This document shows, one piece after another, positions 17,081 to 25,870 of a stretch of 64,000 bases of DNA (its first letter is position 1; each line of letters opens with the position of its first letter). This DNA is from JAOSJT01 sp035362335. Its GTDB lineage: Bacteria; Bacteroidota; Ignavibacteria; SZUA-365. Under the pieces are notes generated by a model. That model did not search any database. It was not told the DNA's origin and saw only the letters and a list, made by a program, of their open reading frames with translations. The translations under genes were made by a program, and so were the position numbers. Where the stretch lies: assembly GCA_035362335.1 (NCBI GenBank), contig DAOSDL010000008.1:1-64000 (forward strand), written 5' to 3'.

Positions 17081-18633
17081 GCTGCGAGCCCTCCGCGCTT
17101 GTTCTCGAAGTAATTCCGCACCACCTCGCGATCATCGAAATGCGCGCGCCGCGTTCCGACAATTTGATAATCCTCATGCCCCTTGCCCGCCACAAGCACG
17201 ATATCACCGGGAGTGGCGAGTTTGAGCGCGTATTCGATGGCCGACTTGCGTGCGGCCTTCACCACCACCTCGGCATCCGCCGGCACGCCGCCGAGAATGG
17301 CCGCGATGATGGCATCGGGATCCTCGCTGCGCGGATTGTCGCTGGTCACCACTGTCAAATCGCTGGAGCTTGCGGCCACGGCACCCATGAGCGGACGCTT
17401 CGCCTGATCGCGGTCGCCGCCGCAGCCGAACACGGTGATGACGCGGTGCGTCCCGGCCAACGCGCGCGCGGTGGCAATGGCCTTGGCCAACGCATCGGGC
17501 GTATGCGAGTAATCCACAATACCCACCACGCCATCGCTCGACACAATGCGCTCGAAACGTCCCGGCACGGATTTCACTTTGCGCAGTCCCTGAAGCACCA
17601 ACGCCGGATCAATGCCGAGCAGCACCGCCGTAGCGAAGGCCGCAGTGAGATTGTAGGCGTTGAACGCGCCCACCAGCGAGGATTCGATGGTGTGCATCAC
17701 GCCCTTGTGCTCGATGCGCAACGTGCTTCCACGCGAGGTCAATTCCAGATCGCGCATGCGAAACGCCGGCCGACCCTGCATGCCATATCCCGCACGCGCG
17801 CGTCCCGCCCCAGCGCCCACCAGCTTCGCGGCCGCGTCGTCCGTGTTCAGCAAGGCCTTGCCCCGCGTGTGCCGCGAGAACAGCAGCGCCTTGGCGTCGC
17901 GATACGCATCCATGTTCTTGTGAAAATCCAGATGGTCCTGCGTGAGATTGGTAAACACCGACACATCGAAGGCCAGCCCGTGCACCCGCTTGAGCGCGAG
18001 CGCGTGCGACGACACCTCCATCACCGCCGCCGTGCAGCCCGCGCCACGCATGTCGGCCAGCAGTTGCTGCACGTCCTCGGCAGGCGGCGTGGTGAAGCTC
18101 GCCTTGCGCACCTCATCGGCCACACGATACTCCACGGTGCCGATCAGTCCCGTGCGCATGCCGGCATGCTCCAGCACGGCGGAAATGAGATACGACGTGG
18201 TGGTTTTTCCATTCGTCCCGGTGATGCCCACCAGAGTCAAATCCTTCGCCGGTTCGCGATGGAAGCGCGCCGCCAGCGACGCCACCGCCTCGCGCGTGTC
18301 GCGCACCACCAGCACGGTGGTGCCGTTGTGCTGGCAATACGCCGGCGTGAGCAAATGCCGCAAATCGGCCTCGAAACGCTCGAGCCCCACCACCACGCAG
18401 GACGCGCCATTCTCCATGGCCCGTTGCACAAAATCGTGTCCGTCCACATGCTCGCCGGCCACCGCGGCAAACAGCCAACTGCGGCGCACGCAGCGCGAAT
18501 CCGTGGTGACACCGGCGATGGCCACGTCGAAAGGACCGAAGAGCTGCACCACAGGCATATCGCCGACGATTTCCGACAGCCGTCGACCGGCCGGAAACGC
18601 GTGCACATCGGTTGCTACCTGATTGAACAACAT
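17077..18633 (-). CDS. murE: UDP-MurNAc-L-Ala-D-Glu ligase MurE, predicted meso-DAP adding
   Basis: A 518-residue Mur ligase adding the third residue of the stem peptide. P-loop GITGTNGKTTTSYL, TTPPAEDVQQLL, EVSSHALALKRVHG and TNLTQDHLDFHKNM are all in order. The specificity motif in the C-terminal domain is DNPRSEDP. In the family DNPR indicates meso-diaminopimelate rather than lysine, which fits a Gram-negative wall. VAGKGHEDYQ closes the C-domain. It lies 6 nt after ftsI and overlaps murF by ATGA. Confidence 0.97.
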   Translation of the reverse strand: MLFNQVATDVHAFPAGRRLSEIVGDMPVVQLFGPFDVAIAGVTTDSRCVRRSWLFAAVAGEHVDGHDFVQRAMENGASCVVVGLERFEADLRHLLTPAYCQHNGTTVLVVRDTREAVASLAARFHREPAKDLTLVGITGTNGKTTTSYLISAVLEHAGMRTGLIGTVEYRVADEVRKASFTTPPAEDVQQLLADMRGAGCTAAVMEVSSHALALKRVHGLAFDVSVFTNLTQDHLDFHKNMDAYRDAKALLFSRHTRGKALLNTDDAAAKLVGAGAGRARAGYGMQGRPAFRMRDLELTSRGSTLRIEHKGVMHTIESSLVGAFNAYNLTAAFATAVLLGIDPALVLQGLRKVKSVPGRFERIVSSDGVVGIVDYSHTPDALAKAIATARALAGTHRVITVFGCGGDRDQAKRPLMGAVAASSSDLTVVTSDNPRSEDPDAIIAAILGGVPADAEVVVKAARKSAIEYALKLATPGDIVLVAGKGHEDYQIVGTRRAHFDDREVVRNYFENKRGGLAA

Positions 18634-18639
18634 GGGTCC

Positions 18640-20808
18640 TCAGTACAGATTGGCGGTGATGTCGGTGGTCTCGCCACTCAGCGTGCAGCGCGTGCCTGCC
18701 GGCACGTACTCGCCTGCGGCGGGATACTGGAAACGCACGGTACCGCTGCCGGCGGGACTGGGCGTCAGATTCATGCTTTTGGTGAATGCCACCGCCTGGC
18801 GCAACGACATGCCCACCACATCGGGCACGCGCACCATGGAGCCGCGGCGCTCGCGCGCTTCCTGCACCACGCGCAAGGTGACCACCGAACGCCGCGCGGC
18901 CAGCACGTCCTCGGGCGGATCCTGCATGGCGACATGCCTGCCCTGGCCGACGACATTCATGGTGAATCCATGGGCCTTGAGCACCGTTTCCGCCACATCC
19001 ACATTCAAGCCCTTCACATTGGGCACACGCACCTTGTCATTGCCTTTGAAGGAGGCGTACAGCGGCTCGGGTTGCTTGGCGAATTCGCTCGACGAGTTGA
19101 TGATGCGCATCGCGATGTCGCGGAAAATCGGCGCCGCCGACGAACCGCCGTAGTAATCGCGCTTCGGAGCATCGAGAATCACGAGAATGAGAATTTTGGG
19201 ATCATCCACCGGGAAGAATCCCACAAAGGATGCGACGTGGGATTTGTTGGAATACGATCCCTTCACCAGGCGTTGCGACGTACCGGTTTTACCGCCGATG
19301 GCCACGCCCTCGATGCGCGCCTTCTGCGCCGTACCACTGTCGACCACGCCCTGCATGAAGCGGCGCATGATGCGCGAGGTTTCGGACGACACCACACGGC
19401 GCACCACCTGCGGCGTGGTTTCGTCCACGATGTTCCTGTCGGCGTCGAGCAGCCAGCGGCGAATGAACGGGCGCATCAGCACACCGTCGTTGGCGATGGC
19501 CGCGTAGGCGCAGGCGATTTGCAACGATGTCACCGCGAGTCCGTAGCCGAAAGCCATGTAGTACAGCGTGGTGCCGTCCCAATCCAGCGGTTTGCGCAGA
19601 TCGCCCGAGAGTTCGCCCGGCAATTCCACGCCGGTTTTCACACCGAAGCCGAAATTGCGTGTGTATTTGTAAAATTTCTCGTCCCCGAGTTTCCGCGCGA
19701 GTTTGGCCGACACGATGTTCGAGCTGTGTTCGAACGCACCACGCAGGGTGAGCGCGGGATAGGGGTGATCGTCCACAATGGGCTTGAGCTTGGGATTGTA
19801 CAGCCACGAACCGTTTTCCGCATTGATCACATCGTCGGGACCATACAGTTCCTCGTTCAACGCCGCGCTCATCGCCACGATTTTGAAGGTGGAACCCGGT
19901 TCGTAAAGATCGGTCACCGAGCGGTTGCGCGCCTTTTCGGGCGTGTACTCCTCGAGACGATTGGGATCGATGCTGGGGAAATTCGCCATGGCGAGCACCT
20001 CGCCCGTGCGCGGCTGCAGAATGATGCAGCGTCCGGACTCGGCTTCGTAGGCCTCCACGCCTTTGGCGAGTTCCTCCTCGGCAATGGACTGGTACACTTG
20101 CGACACCGTAAGCACCACGCTGAGTCCGTTCACCGGCTCGACTTTCGGATAATCCACCTCGGGGCGCCGGGTGCCTCGTGCGTTGCGCAAATACACGATG
20201 AAGCCCTCGCGACCCGAGAGCTCCTCTTCCATGAACAGCTCGATGCCGCTCTGCCCCTTGTTGTCCACATTCGTATAGCCGATGAGTGGTCCGGCAAGGG
20301 CGTTGAAGTTGTACTTGCGCCGGGGCGACGGACTGAGCCGCACGCCGTAGCAGTCCCAATCGCGGAACGGACGGGCGCGCTCCTCGCTCAGGCGCTTTTC
20401 CAACACCACATAGCGTTTGGTGGTATCGGAAAGTGTGGCGAGTATGCTGCGGTACGGCCTGTTCAACGCGCGCGCGATGAAATGCGCCACGGTATCGCGT
20501 CCTTCGATCACACCGGGATCGACGGCGAGCGTGTATTCAGTGACATTGGAAGCGAGAATGGAGAGGTTGCGGTCGAGAATCAGGCCTCGCACGGGCTTGA
20601 TCACCTCGCGCGATTCGTATTGCACGCGCGCCATTTCCTGCAGTTTTTCCGCGTCGCGCACCTGGATGACAAGCAGCTTCACCGAGACGGCAAGGAAACC
20701 GGCCATGAACAGCACCATGAGCAAGTACATGCGCACGGAACTCTGCTGGCGCTGTTGCACCCGCAGTTCTTCACGATTGGCCTTGTAATCGTAGGCTTCC
20801 ACTGTCAC
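18640..20808 (-). CDS. ftsI: Septal transpeptidase FtsI (PBP3-like) with two PASTA domains
   Basis: A 722-residue class B penicillin-binding protein. It has a basic N-tail, one transmembrane helix (about 27-47), a dimerisation/pedestal domain with KPVRGLILDRN, then the transpeptidase: active-site EPGSTFKIV (Ser in SxxK), the SSN motif in FEHSSNIVSAKLA, and KTGTSQRL. After the catalytic domain come two PASTA repeats (about 590-650, VRVPNVKGLNVDVAETVL; about 655-718, VRVPDVVGMSLRQAVAF). PASTA tails on FtsI are more familiar in Gram-positives but occur in this phylum. It is 28 nt after ftsL. Confidence 0.97.
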   Translation of the reverse strand: MTVEAYDYKANREELRVQQRQQSSVRMYLLMVLFMAGFLAVSVKLLVIQVRDAEKLQEMARVQYESREVIKPVRGLILDRNLSILASNVTEYTLAVDPGVIEGRDTVAHFIARALNRPYRSILATLSDTTKRYVVLEKRLSEERARPFRDWDCYGVRLSPSPRRKYNFNALAGPLIGYTNVDNKGQSGIELFMEEELSGREGFIVYLRNARGTRRPEVDYPKVEPVNGLSVVLTVSQVYQSIAEEELAKGVEAYEAESGRCIILQPRTGEVLAMANFPSIDPNRLEEYTPEKARNRSVTDLYEPGSTFKIVAMSAALNEELYGPDDVINAENGSWLYNPKLKPIVDDHPYPALTLRGAFEHSSNIVSAKLARKLGDEKFYKYTRNFGFGVKTGVELPGELSGDLRKPLDWDGTTLYYMAFGYGLAVTSLQIACAYAAIANDGVLMRPFIRRWLLDADRNIVDETTPQVVRRVVSSETSRIMRRFMQGVVDSGTAQKARIEGVAIGGKTGTSQRLVKGSYSNKSHVASFVGFFPVDDPKILILVILDAPKRDYYGGSSAAPIFRDIAMRIINSSSEFAKQPEPLYASFKGNDKVRVPNVKGLNVDVAETVLKAHGFTMNVVGQGRHVAMQDPPEDVLAARRSVVTLRVVQEARERRGSMVRVPDVVGMSLRQAVAFTKSMNLTPSPAGSGTVRFQYPAAGEYVPAGTRCTLSGETTDITANLY

Positions 20809-20836
20809 CTGGTCGTATGCATGTCGCTGAAAGGAA

Positions 20837-21280
20837 TCAGTCGTTCTTCTCGCGGTTCAGTCCGTACACCGTCAGGGAGTACGGCTGCTGATTGGCATGA
20901 ACGAGTTGGAGCGTGTTTGTGGCAATGCCTTGCACGCGGTTGTAGCTGGCGAGATGGTTGATTTCCGCGCGGAGATTTTCGCGTTCCTGTTTGAGCAGCT
21001 TCTCCTCGCGGTCCATTTCGATTTGCTGCATGAGCAGGCCATCCACGGTCACCACATTGGAGATGTACACGGTGATCAACACGGCGAAGCCCACCAGCAA
21101 CAGCACAAGGTTGAACGTTGTCAATCCGCGGCTGCGCCTCTTCCGGGGCACGGCTTGCACGTAGTCCAGAGAAACATCACTCACACCTGTGGCGAGCGAC
21201 GGCTCCATGCGTCTACGCGTGAATCTTTTCGCCTGCGCGAAGACGGGCGCTTCGGGCTCGTTGATTTCCACGTACTTCAT
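20837..21280 (-). CDS. ftsL: FtsL-like septum protein
   Basis: A small bitopic protein of 147 residues with the chosen start. It has a charged N-region, one transmembrane helix (FNLVLLLVGFAVLITVYI) and then a coiled coil (LMQQIEMDREEKLLKQEREN and following). That is the FtsL/DivIC architecture expected between rsmH and ftsI; sequence similarity across the family is always low. The start is uncertain. The ATG at 21280 has GAGG 9 nt upstream but overlaps rsmH by 68 nt. The ATG at 21208 lies 4 nt past the rsmH stop, has a poor ribosome site, and would give 123 residues. Confidence 0.85.
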   Translation of the reverse strand: MKYVEINEPEAPVFAQAKRFTRRRMEPSLATGVSDVSLDYVQAVPRKRRSRGLTTFNLVLLLVGFAVLITVYISNVVTVDGLLMQQIEMDREEKLLKQERENLRAEINHLASYNRVQGIATNTLQLVHANQQPYSLTVYGLNREKND

Positions 21281-22151
21281 CGTCATCCGCCTCGATATGC
21301 CGTGTTGTCAGAATTTTCACTCGCGCCACCGTACCGCACACGCACACGGGAAGCGTGGGGGGACAGACGCAGTTGCGGGCTGCCTGGCGCAGAAACAGTT
21401 TCACCATGCGGTCTTCCAGCGAGTGGTAGGAGATCACCACCAGGCGCCCTCCAACCGCAAGCAGATCGAGCGCATCACGCAGTGTGCGCTCGAGCACGTC
21501 CAGTTCGTTGTTCACCGCTATGCGTAGCGCCTGAAACACGCGCGCCAGCGTTTTATTCACATGCGCGGGCGACACCACTGCGGTAACCACTTCGCGCAGC
21601 CGGCTGGTGCTTTCGATGCTTCCCGCCTGCGCGAGCGTACGCGCGATGCGCCTGCTTTGCCGTTCCTCGCCGTAGGTGAACAGTATACGCGCGAGTTCGG
21701 CCTCGGAGGATGTCGCAATGAGTTCGGCAGCTGTCATCGTTGCATCGTGATTCATGCGCATATCCAACGGACCGTCGAAGCGAAAGCTGAAGCCCCGTTC
21801 CGGTATGTCTATTTGATGGGACGACACTCCGAGATCCAGGAGTAAGCCGTCGATGGATTTCACCTCATGGGCCGCGAGTACGGACCCGATTTGTGCCACA
21901 TTCTCATGTATCAGTGTCAGCCGGGGATCGGTGGCGAAACGTTGCGCGCAGTGGCGCAGGGCATCCGCATCCTGATCGAAGCCGAAGACGCGGCCATGCG
22001 CGTCGAGGCGCGCGAGCAGCGCCGCGGTGTGTCCTCCACCGCCGAGTGTACCGTCCACATAGATGCCATCGGGGCGTGTGAGCACGAGGTCGATGGCCCG
22101 ATCCCGGAGCACCGGTATGTGATACGAGCTATCCTCATCGTGCGAACTCAC
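21213..22151 (-). CDS. rsmH: 16S rRNA (cytosine1402-N4)-methyltransferase RsmH
   Basis: A 312-residue SAM-dependent methyltransferase, formerly MraW, acting on C1402 of 16S rRNA. The SAM-binding motif is YVDGTLGGGGHTAALL. LLDLGVSSHQID and RGFSFRFDGPLDMRM form the substrate-side signature. VFQALRIAVNNELDVL and LVVISYHSLEDRMVKLF complete the fold. The C-terminus (RARSARLRAGEKI) is the normal family end. The start is GTG overlapping the mraZ stop as GTGA. Confidence 0.97.
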   Translation of the reverse strand: MSSHDEDSSYHIPVLRDRAIDLVLTRPDGIYVDGTLGGGGHTAALLARLDAHGRVFGFDQDADALRHCAQRFATDPRLTLIHENVAQIGSVLAAHEVKSIDGLLLDLGVSSHQIDIPERGFSFRFDGPLDMRMNHDATMTAAELIATSSEAELARILFTYGEERQSRRIARTLAQAGSIESTSRLREVVTAVVSPAHVNKTLARVFQALRIAVNNELDVLERTLRDALDLLAVGGRLVVISYHSLEDRMVKLFLRQAARNCVCPPTLPVCVCGTVARVKILTTRHIEADDDEVRGNQRARSARLRAGEKIHA

Positions 22152-22600
22152 CGGCCCCCCATCACGTGCGCCGCCGCAAGTTCGATCGGCTGCTGCTCGA
22201 GATGCTTGGTATAGCTACTGAAATGCTCGGGGCCCCAGAGTTCGATGTGATCCAGAGCGCCAAGAATGATGACTTGCGCGCTGATGCCGGCGTACTCCAT
22301 GTGTTCCTGCGGAATCATGATGCGGGCCTGCTTGTCGAGCGTGACTTCATGCGCACTCATCATAAGCCGACGGATGAAATCGCGATCCGGGGAATCGTGG
22401 CGGTTGAGACGCGTGAGCAACTGCGCTTCAAAGGCATTCCAGACGTCGAGCGGGTAAAGGTCGACGCAGTTTTCGTAGCCGAGCGTCATGACGAAAGAAT
22501 CGTTGGCCTCTGGCGCGAGGTATTTGCGGATTTTCGAGGGAAGGCTCACCCGACCCTTGTCGTCCACCGCATGCTCATATTTTCCTTTAAATCCAGCCAT
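22148..22600 (-). CDS. mraZ: Transcriptional regulator MraZ
   Basis: A 150-residue protein with two AbrB-like SpoVT swapped-hairpin repeats: KYEHAVDDKGRVSLPSKIR (about 6-24) and HEVTLDKQARIMIPQEHMEY (about 83-102). It is the founding gene of most dcw clusters and represses its own promoter by binding TGGG repeats, which are present upstream. I chose the ATG giving MAGFKGKYEH; the longer frame would start inside the operator repeats. Confidence 0.96.
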   Translation of the reverse strand: MAGFKGKYEHAVDDKGRVSLPSKIRKYLAPEANDSFVMTLGYENCVDLYPLDVWNAFEAQLLTRLNRHDSPDRDFIRRLMMSAHEVTLDKQARIMIPQEHMEYAGISAQVIILGALDHIELWGPEHFSSYTKHLEQQPIELAAAHVMGGR

Positions 22601-22620
22601 TCCAGTTCTCGCCAAAGTCT

Positions 22621-22654
22621 TCCATTCTTCCCCACTTCCACCCACTTTCTCCCA
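22621..22654 (-). promoter_or_regulatory. MraZ operator: TGGG repeats at 10-bp spacing
   Basis: Minus-strand reading gives TGGGAGAAAG, TGGGTGGAAG, TGGGGAAGAA and then TGGAA, four boxes at exact 10-bp intervals. This is the layout of MraZ-binding repeats known in other bacteria. It begins in the -10 region of the candidate promoter and covers the likely transcription start, which fits autorepression of the whole cluster. Confidence 0.85.
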
Positions 22655-22682
22655 AATTTACGCATTCCATAATGAGATGCAA
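22653..22682 (-). promoter_or_regulatory. Candidate promoter of the dcw cluster
   Basis: The minus strand reads TTGCAT, 16 nt, TAAATT. The same bases also fit the Bacteroidetes-type pattern TTG-N19-TAnnTTTG (TAAATTTG). Both readings place the start just downstream, inside the TGGG repeats. Confidence 0.6.
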
Positions 22683-22987
22683 GCGCTTTTCTCCCACTGG
22701 GGGAAAAAAAATTGCCGGGCGCGGGCTCGGCGTCTAAATCCAGTCAAATCAACAACTTGTAGTGAGGTGTCGCGGCGACTTCTCCGAAAGCTTTTTCGCC
22801 ATGCCACCTTCCGGTTCGGCTTCACCCCGCCATCCTTGCTCGAAGGGTTTCCCCATTTTCTCCCACCACATCGATTACCCCGTCATCTTGCCCGATCCTG
22901 GCCTCTTCCGCAGGGCTGATGCCACTCCGGACGTTTGCGCCGCGCAGCTCACAGCGAGTGTGGCGCGGGTGTGCAATCGCGCATGCA
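22683..22987. other. Intergenic region with distal MraZ-like boxes
   Basis: About 300 bp with no credible ORF. Reading the minus strand, TGGGAGAAAATGGGG occurs at 22865-22852, two boxes with 10-bp spacing. A single TGGGAGAAAA lies at 22696-22687. They resemble the proximal operator. The rest shows nothing I can assign. Confidence 0.5.
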
Positions 22988-23016
22988 TAAAAAAACCCGC
23001 CGCTCGCGCGCCGGGT
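22988..23016 (-). terminator. Intrinsic terminator after the DUF1611 gene
   Basis: A GC-rich hairpin (ACCCG...CGGGT with a partly paired interior) followed on the minus strand by seven T. It is 28 nt past the stop codon and separates this operon from the dcw promoter. Confidence 0.75.
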
Positions 23017-23043
23017 CCTTCAACTCATCGTCGTGGCGTGGTA

Positions 23044-24147
23044 TCAGATGCGATCATGTATCTCGCTGGCCGAATGCGGCAATACCACGCGGTTGTATTT
23101 GGAAAAATATTCCAGAAGATTGTCCACCAGCGGGGCGGCGCTTTCCCGCATCGGATCAAGCGCGAGCAATCCCGTGCGACGGAACATGTCGTTGCACACG
23201 ATGCGGTAATCTTCCTTGTTCAAATCCATGGAGTTCAACCCGATAGCAACCACGGCGGACTGTTTGAACACGCCGAGCATCTGTTCGTGCAGCGAGATCA
23301 CTTTTTCCACTTCGGGCAGCGGCAAGCCATAACCATCCACTTCGCGCGAGGGCTGATGGCACAGCAGCATCGCGTCGGGCATGGCGCCATGCAGCAGGCC
23401 GAGGGCGATCGGTGAATTGCCGCAATGTGTCATCGCGCCCTGTCCTTCGACAATCACGTATTCGTAGCCCTCGTTCGCGGCCTTGTCGATTTCGAATTCC
23501 AACGCGCCGGTGAGAAAATCGCTCGGTGTATCCTCCACCGACACACCGCGTCCGCTTATGAGTATGCCCGTCGGTCCCGTGCCGATCAATGCCACGTTCA
23601 TCCCGCGTCGCCGCATGTCGCGGTACAGCTGCAAGGCGGTGGTCATTTTCCCGGTGTTGGAATCGGTACCGATGGTGAGAACGGTGTGTACGCTCCTCCG
23701 CCGCCAGCTTCCCTGCGCGCGAATCAGATGACTGCGCGATACCGCGTGCAAGTCGTGTATGCGCACGCCCTTGAGCGTGGCCAGATCGCTGAATTCGCTG
23801 TCCTGCGACAGCCGTTGGCGCAAACCACTCACCACGTGCAGACCGGCGGCCAGGGCTTCGCGAATGTATTCGCGCCAGGCCTCGGGCAACTGCCCACCCA
23901 CGGGAGTAATGCCGATGAGCATGGAATCGGGACCGAACTCCAGCGCCTCCTCCAACGAATGCACAATCGGGGTGTCGCCACCAAAACCGATGATTTCCTG
24001 CGTGCTGCCACGCTCCTTGGTGCTGTCGATCACCGCCACGATGCGCTCGGGAATGTACAGCAGCGCGGCGATCACCATGCGCAAGCCCATGGAGCTGAGC
24101 CGACCCTCGGCCAGCAGCACCATGCGGGAGCTATGGTTGTTCAACAT
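23044..24147 (-). CDS. DUF1611 P-loop protein (DgcN-like)
   Basis: A 367-residue protein with the DUF1611 two-domain layout. The N-terminal domain (about 1-165) carries VIAVIDSTK and IGITPVGGQLP. The C-terminal P-loop domain begins TIGTDSNTGKMTTALQLY, followed by IGTGPTGILISGRGVSVED, VIVEGQGAMTH and LGLLHGAMPDAMLLCHQPSR. Some members (DgcN) act as D-glutamate N-acetyltransferases with an epimerase partner. No epimerase gene is next to this one, so that activity is not assured. The ATG at 24147 shares one base with the purA stop (TAATG), implying coupling to purA. Confidence 0.85.
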   Translation of the reverse strand: MLNNHSSRMVLLAEGRLSSMGLRMVIAALLYIPERIVAVIDSTKERGSTQEIIGFGGDTPIVHSLEEALEFGPDSMLIGITPVGGQLPEAWREYIREALAAGLHVVSGLRQRLSQDSEFSDLATLKGVRIHDLHAVSRSHLIRAQGSWRRRSVHTVLTIGTDSNTGKMTTALQLYRDMRRRGMNVALIGTGPTGILISGRGVSVEDTPSDFLTGALEFEIDKAANEGYEYVIVEGQGAMTHCGNSPIALGLLHGAMPDAMLLCHQPSREVDGYGLPLPEVEKVISLHEQMLGVFKQSAVVAIGLNSMDLNKEDYRIVCNDMFRRTGLLALDPMRESAAPLVDNLLEYFSKYNRVVLPHSASEIHDRI

Positions 24148-25433
24148 TACCACGCGGGCTCTCCGGTGGGAAACAGGATTTGCGAACGCTCCGGACCCAC
24201 CGACACACAGGCGATATGCGTGTCGATCAATTCCTCGACAGCGGCAATGTAGCGCCGCGCGTTCTCCGGCAACTCGTTCCACGACCGTGCGGCGGATATG
24301 TCCTCCTCCCAGCCGGGAAACACCTCGTACACGGGACGCATGCGCTCGAGCGTGCGCAGATTGGTCTGGAAATGCGTGGAACGCTTCCCGTCGTATTCAT
24401 AGGCCACGCACACCTTGACCTCGGGCAGTCCGCTGAGCACATCGAGCTTGGTCATGCCGCAAGCCGAGATGCCGTTGATCATCACCGAGTAATGCATGGC
24501 GACGGCATCGAACCAACCGCAGCGGCGGCGGCGGCCGGTGGTCGAACCGTATTCGTGGCCTTTCACCAGCATATACTCGCCGGCCTCATCGGTGAGTTCG
24601 GTGGGAAAGGGACCATGTCCCACGCGTGTGGTATAGGCCTTCATCACGCCGATCACCGAATCGATGGCTGTGGGCGGAATGCCCAGGCCTATCGTGGCAC
24701 CTCCGCTGATGGGGCTCGAGGAGGTGACGTAGGGATAGGTGCCGTGATCGATGTCGAGCAAGGCGCCCTGCGCTCCTTCGCACAGCACGCGCTTCCCGTC
24801 GCGGATGGCCTCGTTGAGATAAAAGGATGTGTCTGTCACGTATTCATCGATCAACGCGTCGAAGCGCTGATACTCTTCGAGTATCGCGTCCACGTCCAAT
24901 TCCTCCGCATCGTAAATCTTGCGGATGATCTGGTTCTTGTCCTCGATGTTCCGGCGCAGCCGCTCCTCCAGCACATCGTGGTCCAGCAAATCCACGATGC
25001 GGATGCCGGTGCGTGCGGCCTTGTCGTAATACGCCGGCCCGATGCCGCGCCCCGTCGTCCCGATGGGCGTGTGGCCACGCTCGTACAGCGCATCCAGCAG
25101 TTTGTGATACGGCATGATGAGATGCGCGTTGTGGCTGATCTTGAGTCGGCCTTTCAGCGACACGCCGCTGCGCTCGAGCAGACCGATTTCCTCCATCAAC
25201 GCATTGGGATCGATGACAATGCCGTTGCCGATCACGGTCACGACATGCTCGTGAAAAATGCCGGAGGGAATCAGATGCAGGATGTGCTTCCTGTCCCCGA
25301 TCTCGATGGTGTGGCCCGCATTGGCGCCGCCCTGATACCGTGCAACGATATCGACATCCTTGCTGAGAATGTCCACCAGCTTTCCCTTGCCTTCGTCGCC
25401 CCACTGGGCGCCGACCACGACTCGTACCGACAT
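24147..25433 (-). CDS. purA: Adenylosuccinate synthetase
   Basis: A 428-residue GTP-dependent enzyme condensing IMP with aspartate, the first committed step to AMP. The N-terminal P-loop is GAQWGDEGKGKLVD with the catalytic Asp and Lys. ARYQGGANAGHTI, the IMP-contacting TTGRGIGPAYYDKAARTGIR, FLCEGAQGALLDIDHGTYP-like residues (VLCEGAQGALLDID) and GTTTGRRRRCGWFDAV all appear. It has an AGGAG ribosome site. A terminator ends about 17 nt before its start, so transcription must begin in the preceding gene or read through. Confidence 0.98.
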   Translation of the reverse strand: MSVRVVVGAQWGDEGKGKLVDILSKDVDIVARYQGGANAGHTIEIGDRKHILHLIPSGIFHEHVVTVIGNGIVIDPNALMEEIGLLERSGVSLKGRLKISHNAHLIMPYHKLLDALYERGHTPIGTTGRGIGPAYYDKAARTGIRIVDLLDHDVLEERLRRNIEDKNQIIRKIYDAEELDVDAILEEYQRFDALIDEYVTDTSFYLNEAIRDGKRVLCEGAQGALLDIDHGTYPYVTSSSPISGGATIGLGIPPTAIDSVIGVMKAYTTRVGHGPFPTELTDEAGEYMLVKGHEYGSTTGRRRRCGWFDAVAMHYSVMINGISACGMTKLDVLSGLPEVKVCVAYEYDGKRSTHFQTNLRTLERMRPVYEVFPGWEEDISAARSWNELPENARRYIAAVEELIDTHIACVSVGPERSQILFPTGEPAW

Positions 25434-25449
25434 GCTGTGTGCTCCTGTG

Positions 25450-25493
25450 AAAAAAAGGGTACGGCCTCCCGGGTGGCTCCCCGGAAGGCCGCG
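25450..25493 (-). terminator. Intrinsic terminator between the STAS gene and purA
   Basis: The minus strand reads GCGGCCTTCCGGGG, loop, CCCGGGAGGCCGT, then CCC and seven T. The stem is imperfect but long and G+C-rich. It ends very close to the purA ribosome site, so it may act as an attenuator of readthrough. Confidence 0.8.
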
Positions 25494-25517
25494 AGAATCT
25501 TTCGTACCGGGATTTCG

Positions 25518-25859
25518 TCAGGAAGCGAAACTCGCGACGGCCTCGTCGACCGTTGCGTAGGGCGAAAACACGGTATGCAGTTTGGTGATGACGAGCAGCT
25601 TTTGCACGCTGTCCGTCACGGCGGCGACTTTCATTTCCCCGCCATTGTTTTTCATCGTCGTGTAGCCGCCGATGAGCATGCCCAAACCCGAGCTGTTCAT
25701 CAGGGTCACACTGGCGAGATCGAGAACGACGTGCTTTCGGCCATTGTCGATCAGCCGATGCAGCTCCTCGTTCAGCGCGCTGGCTTCCGGACCGCCGAGA
25801 ATGGCGCCCTGAAGAGCGAGCACGACAACACCGTTGTGTTCCGACGATGGAATGATCAT
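25518..25859 (-). CDS. STAS-domain protein (anti-sigma factor antagonist type)
   Basis: A 113-residue single STAS domain. VVVLALQGAILGGPEASALN is the first strand-helix. VVLDLASVTLMNSSGLGMLI contains the Ser (in MNSSG) that is the phosphorylation site in SpoIIAA-type antagonists. VAAVTDSVQKLLVITKLHTVF is the typical end. Its kinase and sigma partners are not in the window. I used the ATG at 25859, which has AAAGGA upstream. It lies 11 nt after secF, an unusual neighbour. Confidence 0.88.
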   Translation of the reverse strand: MIIPSSEHNGVVVLALQGAILGGPEASALNEELHRLIDNGRKHVVLDLASVTLMNSSGLGMLIGGYTTMKNNGGEMKVAAVTDSVQKLLVITKLHTVFSPYATVDEAVASFAS

Positions 25860-25870
25860 GGTGATTCCTT

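Noticed and set aside
17053..20961. 1302-codon open frame on the plus strand opposite murE and ftsI
   Set aside because: The same antisense artefact; low-complexity His/Arg/Gly composition and no credible start or motif.
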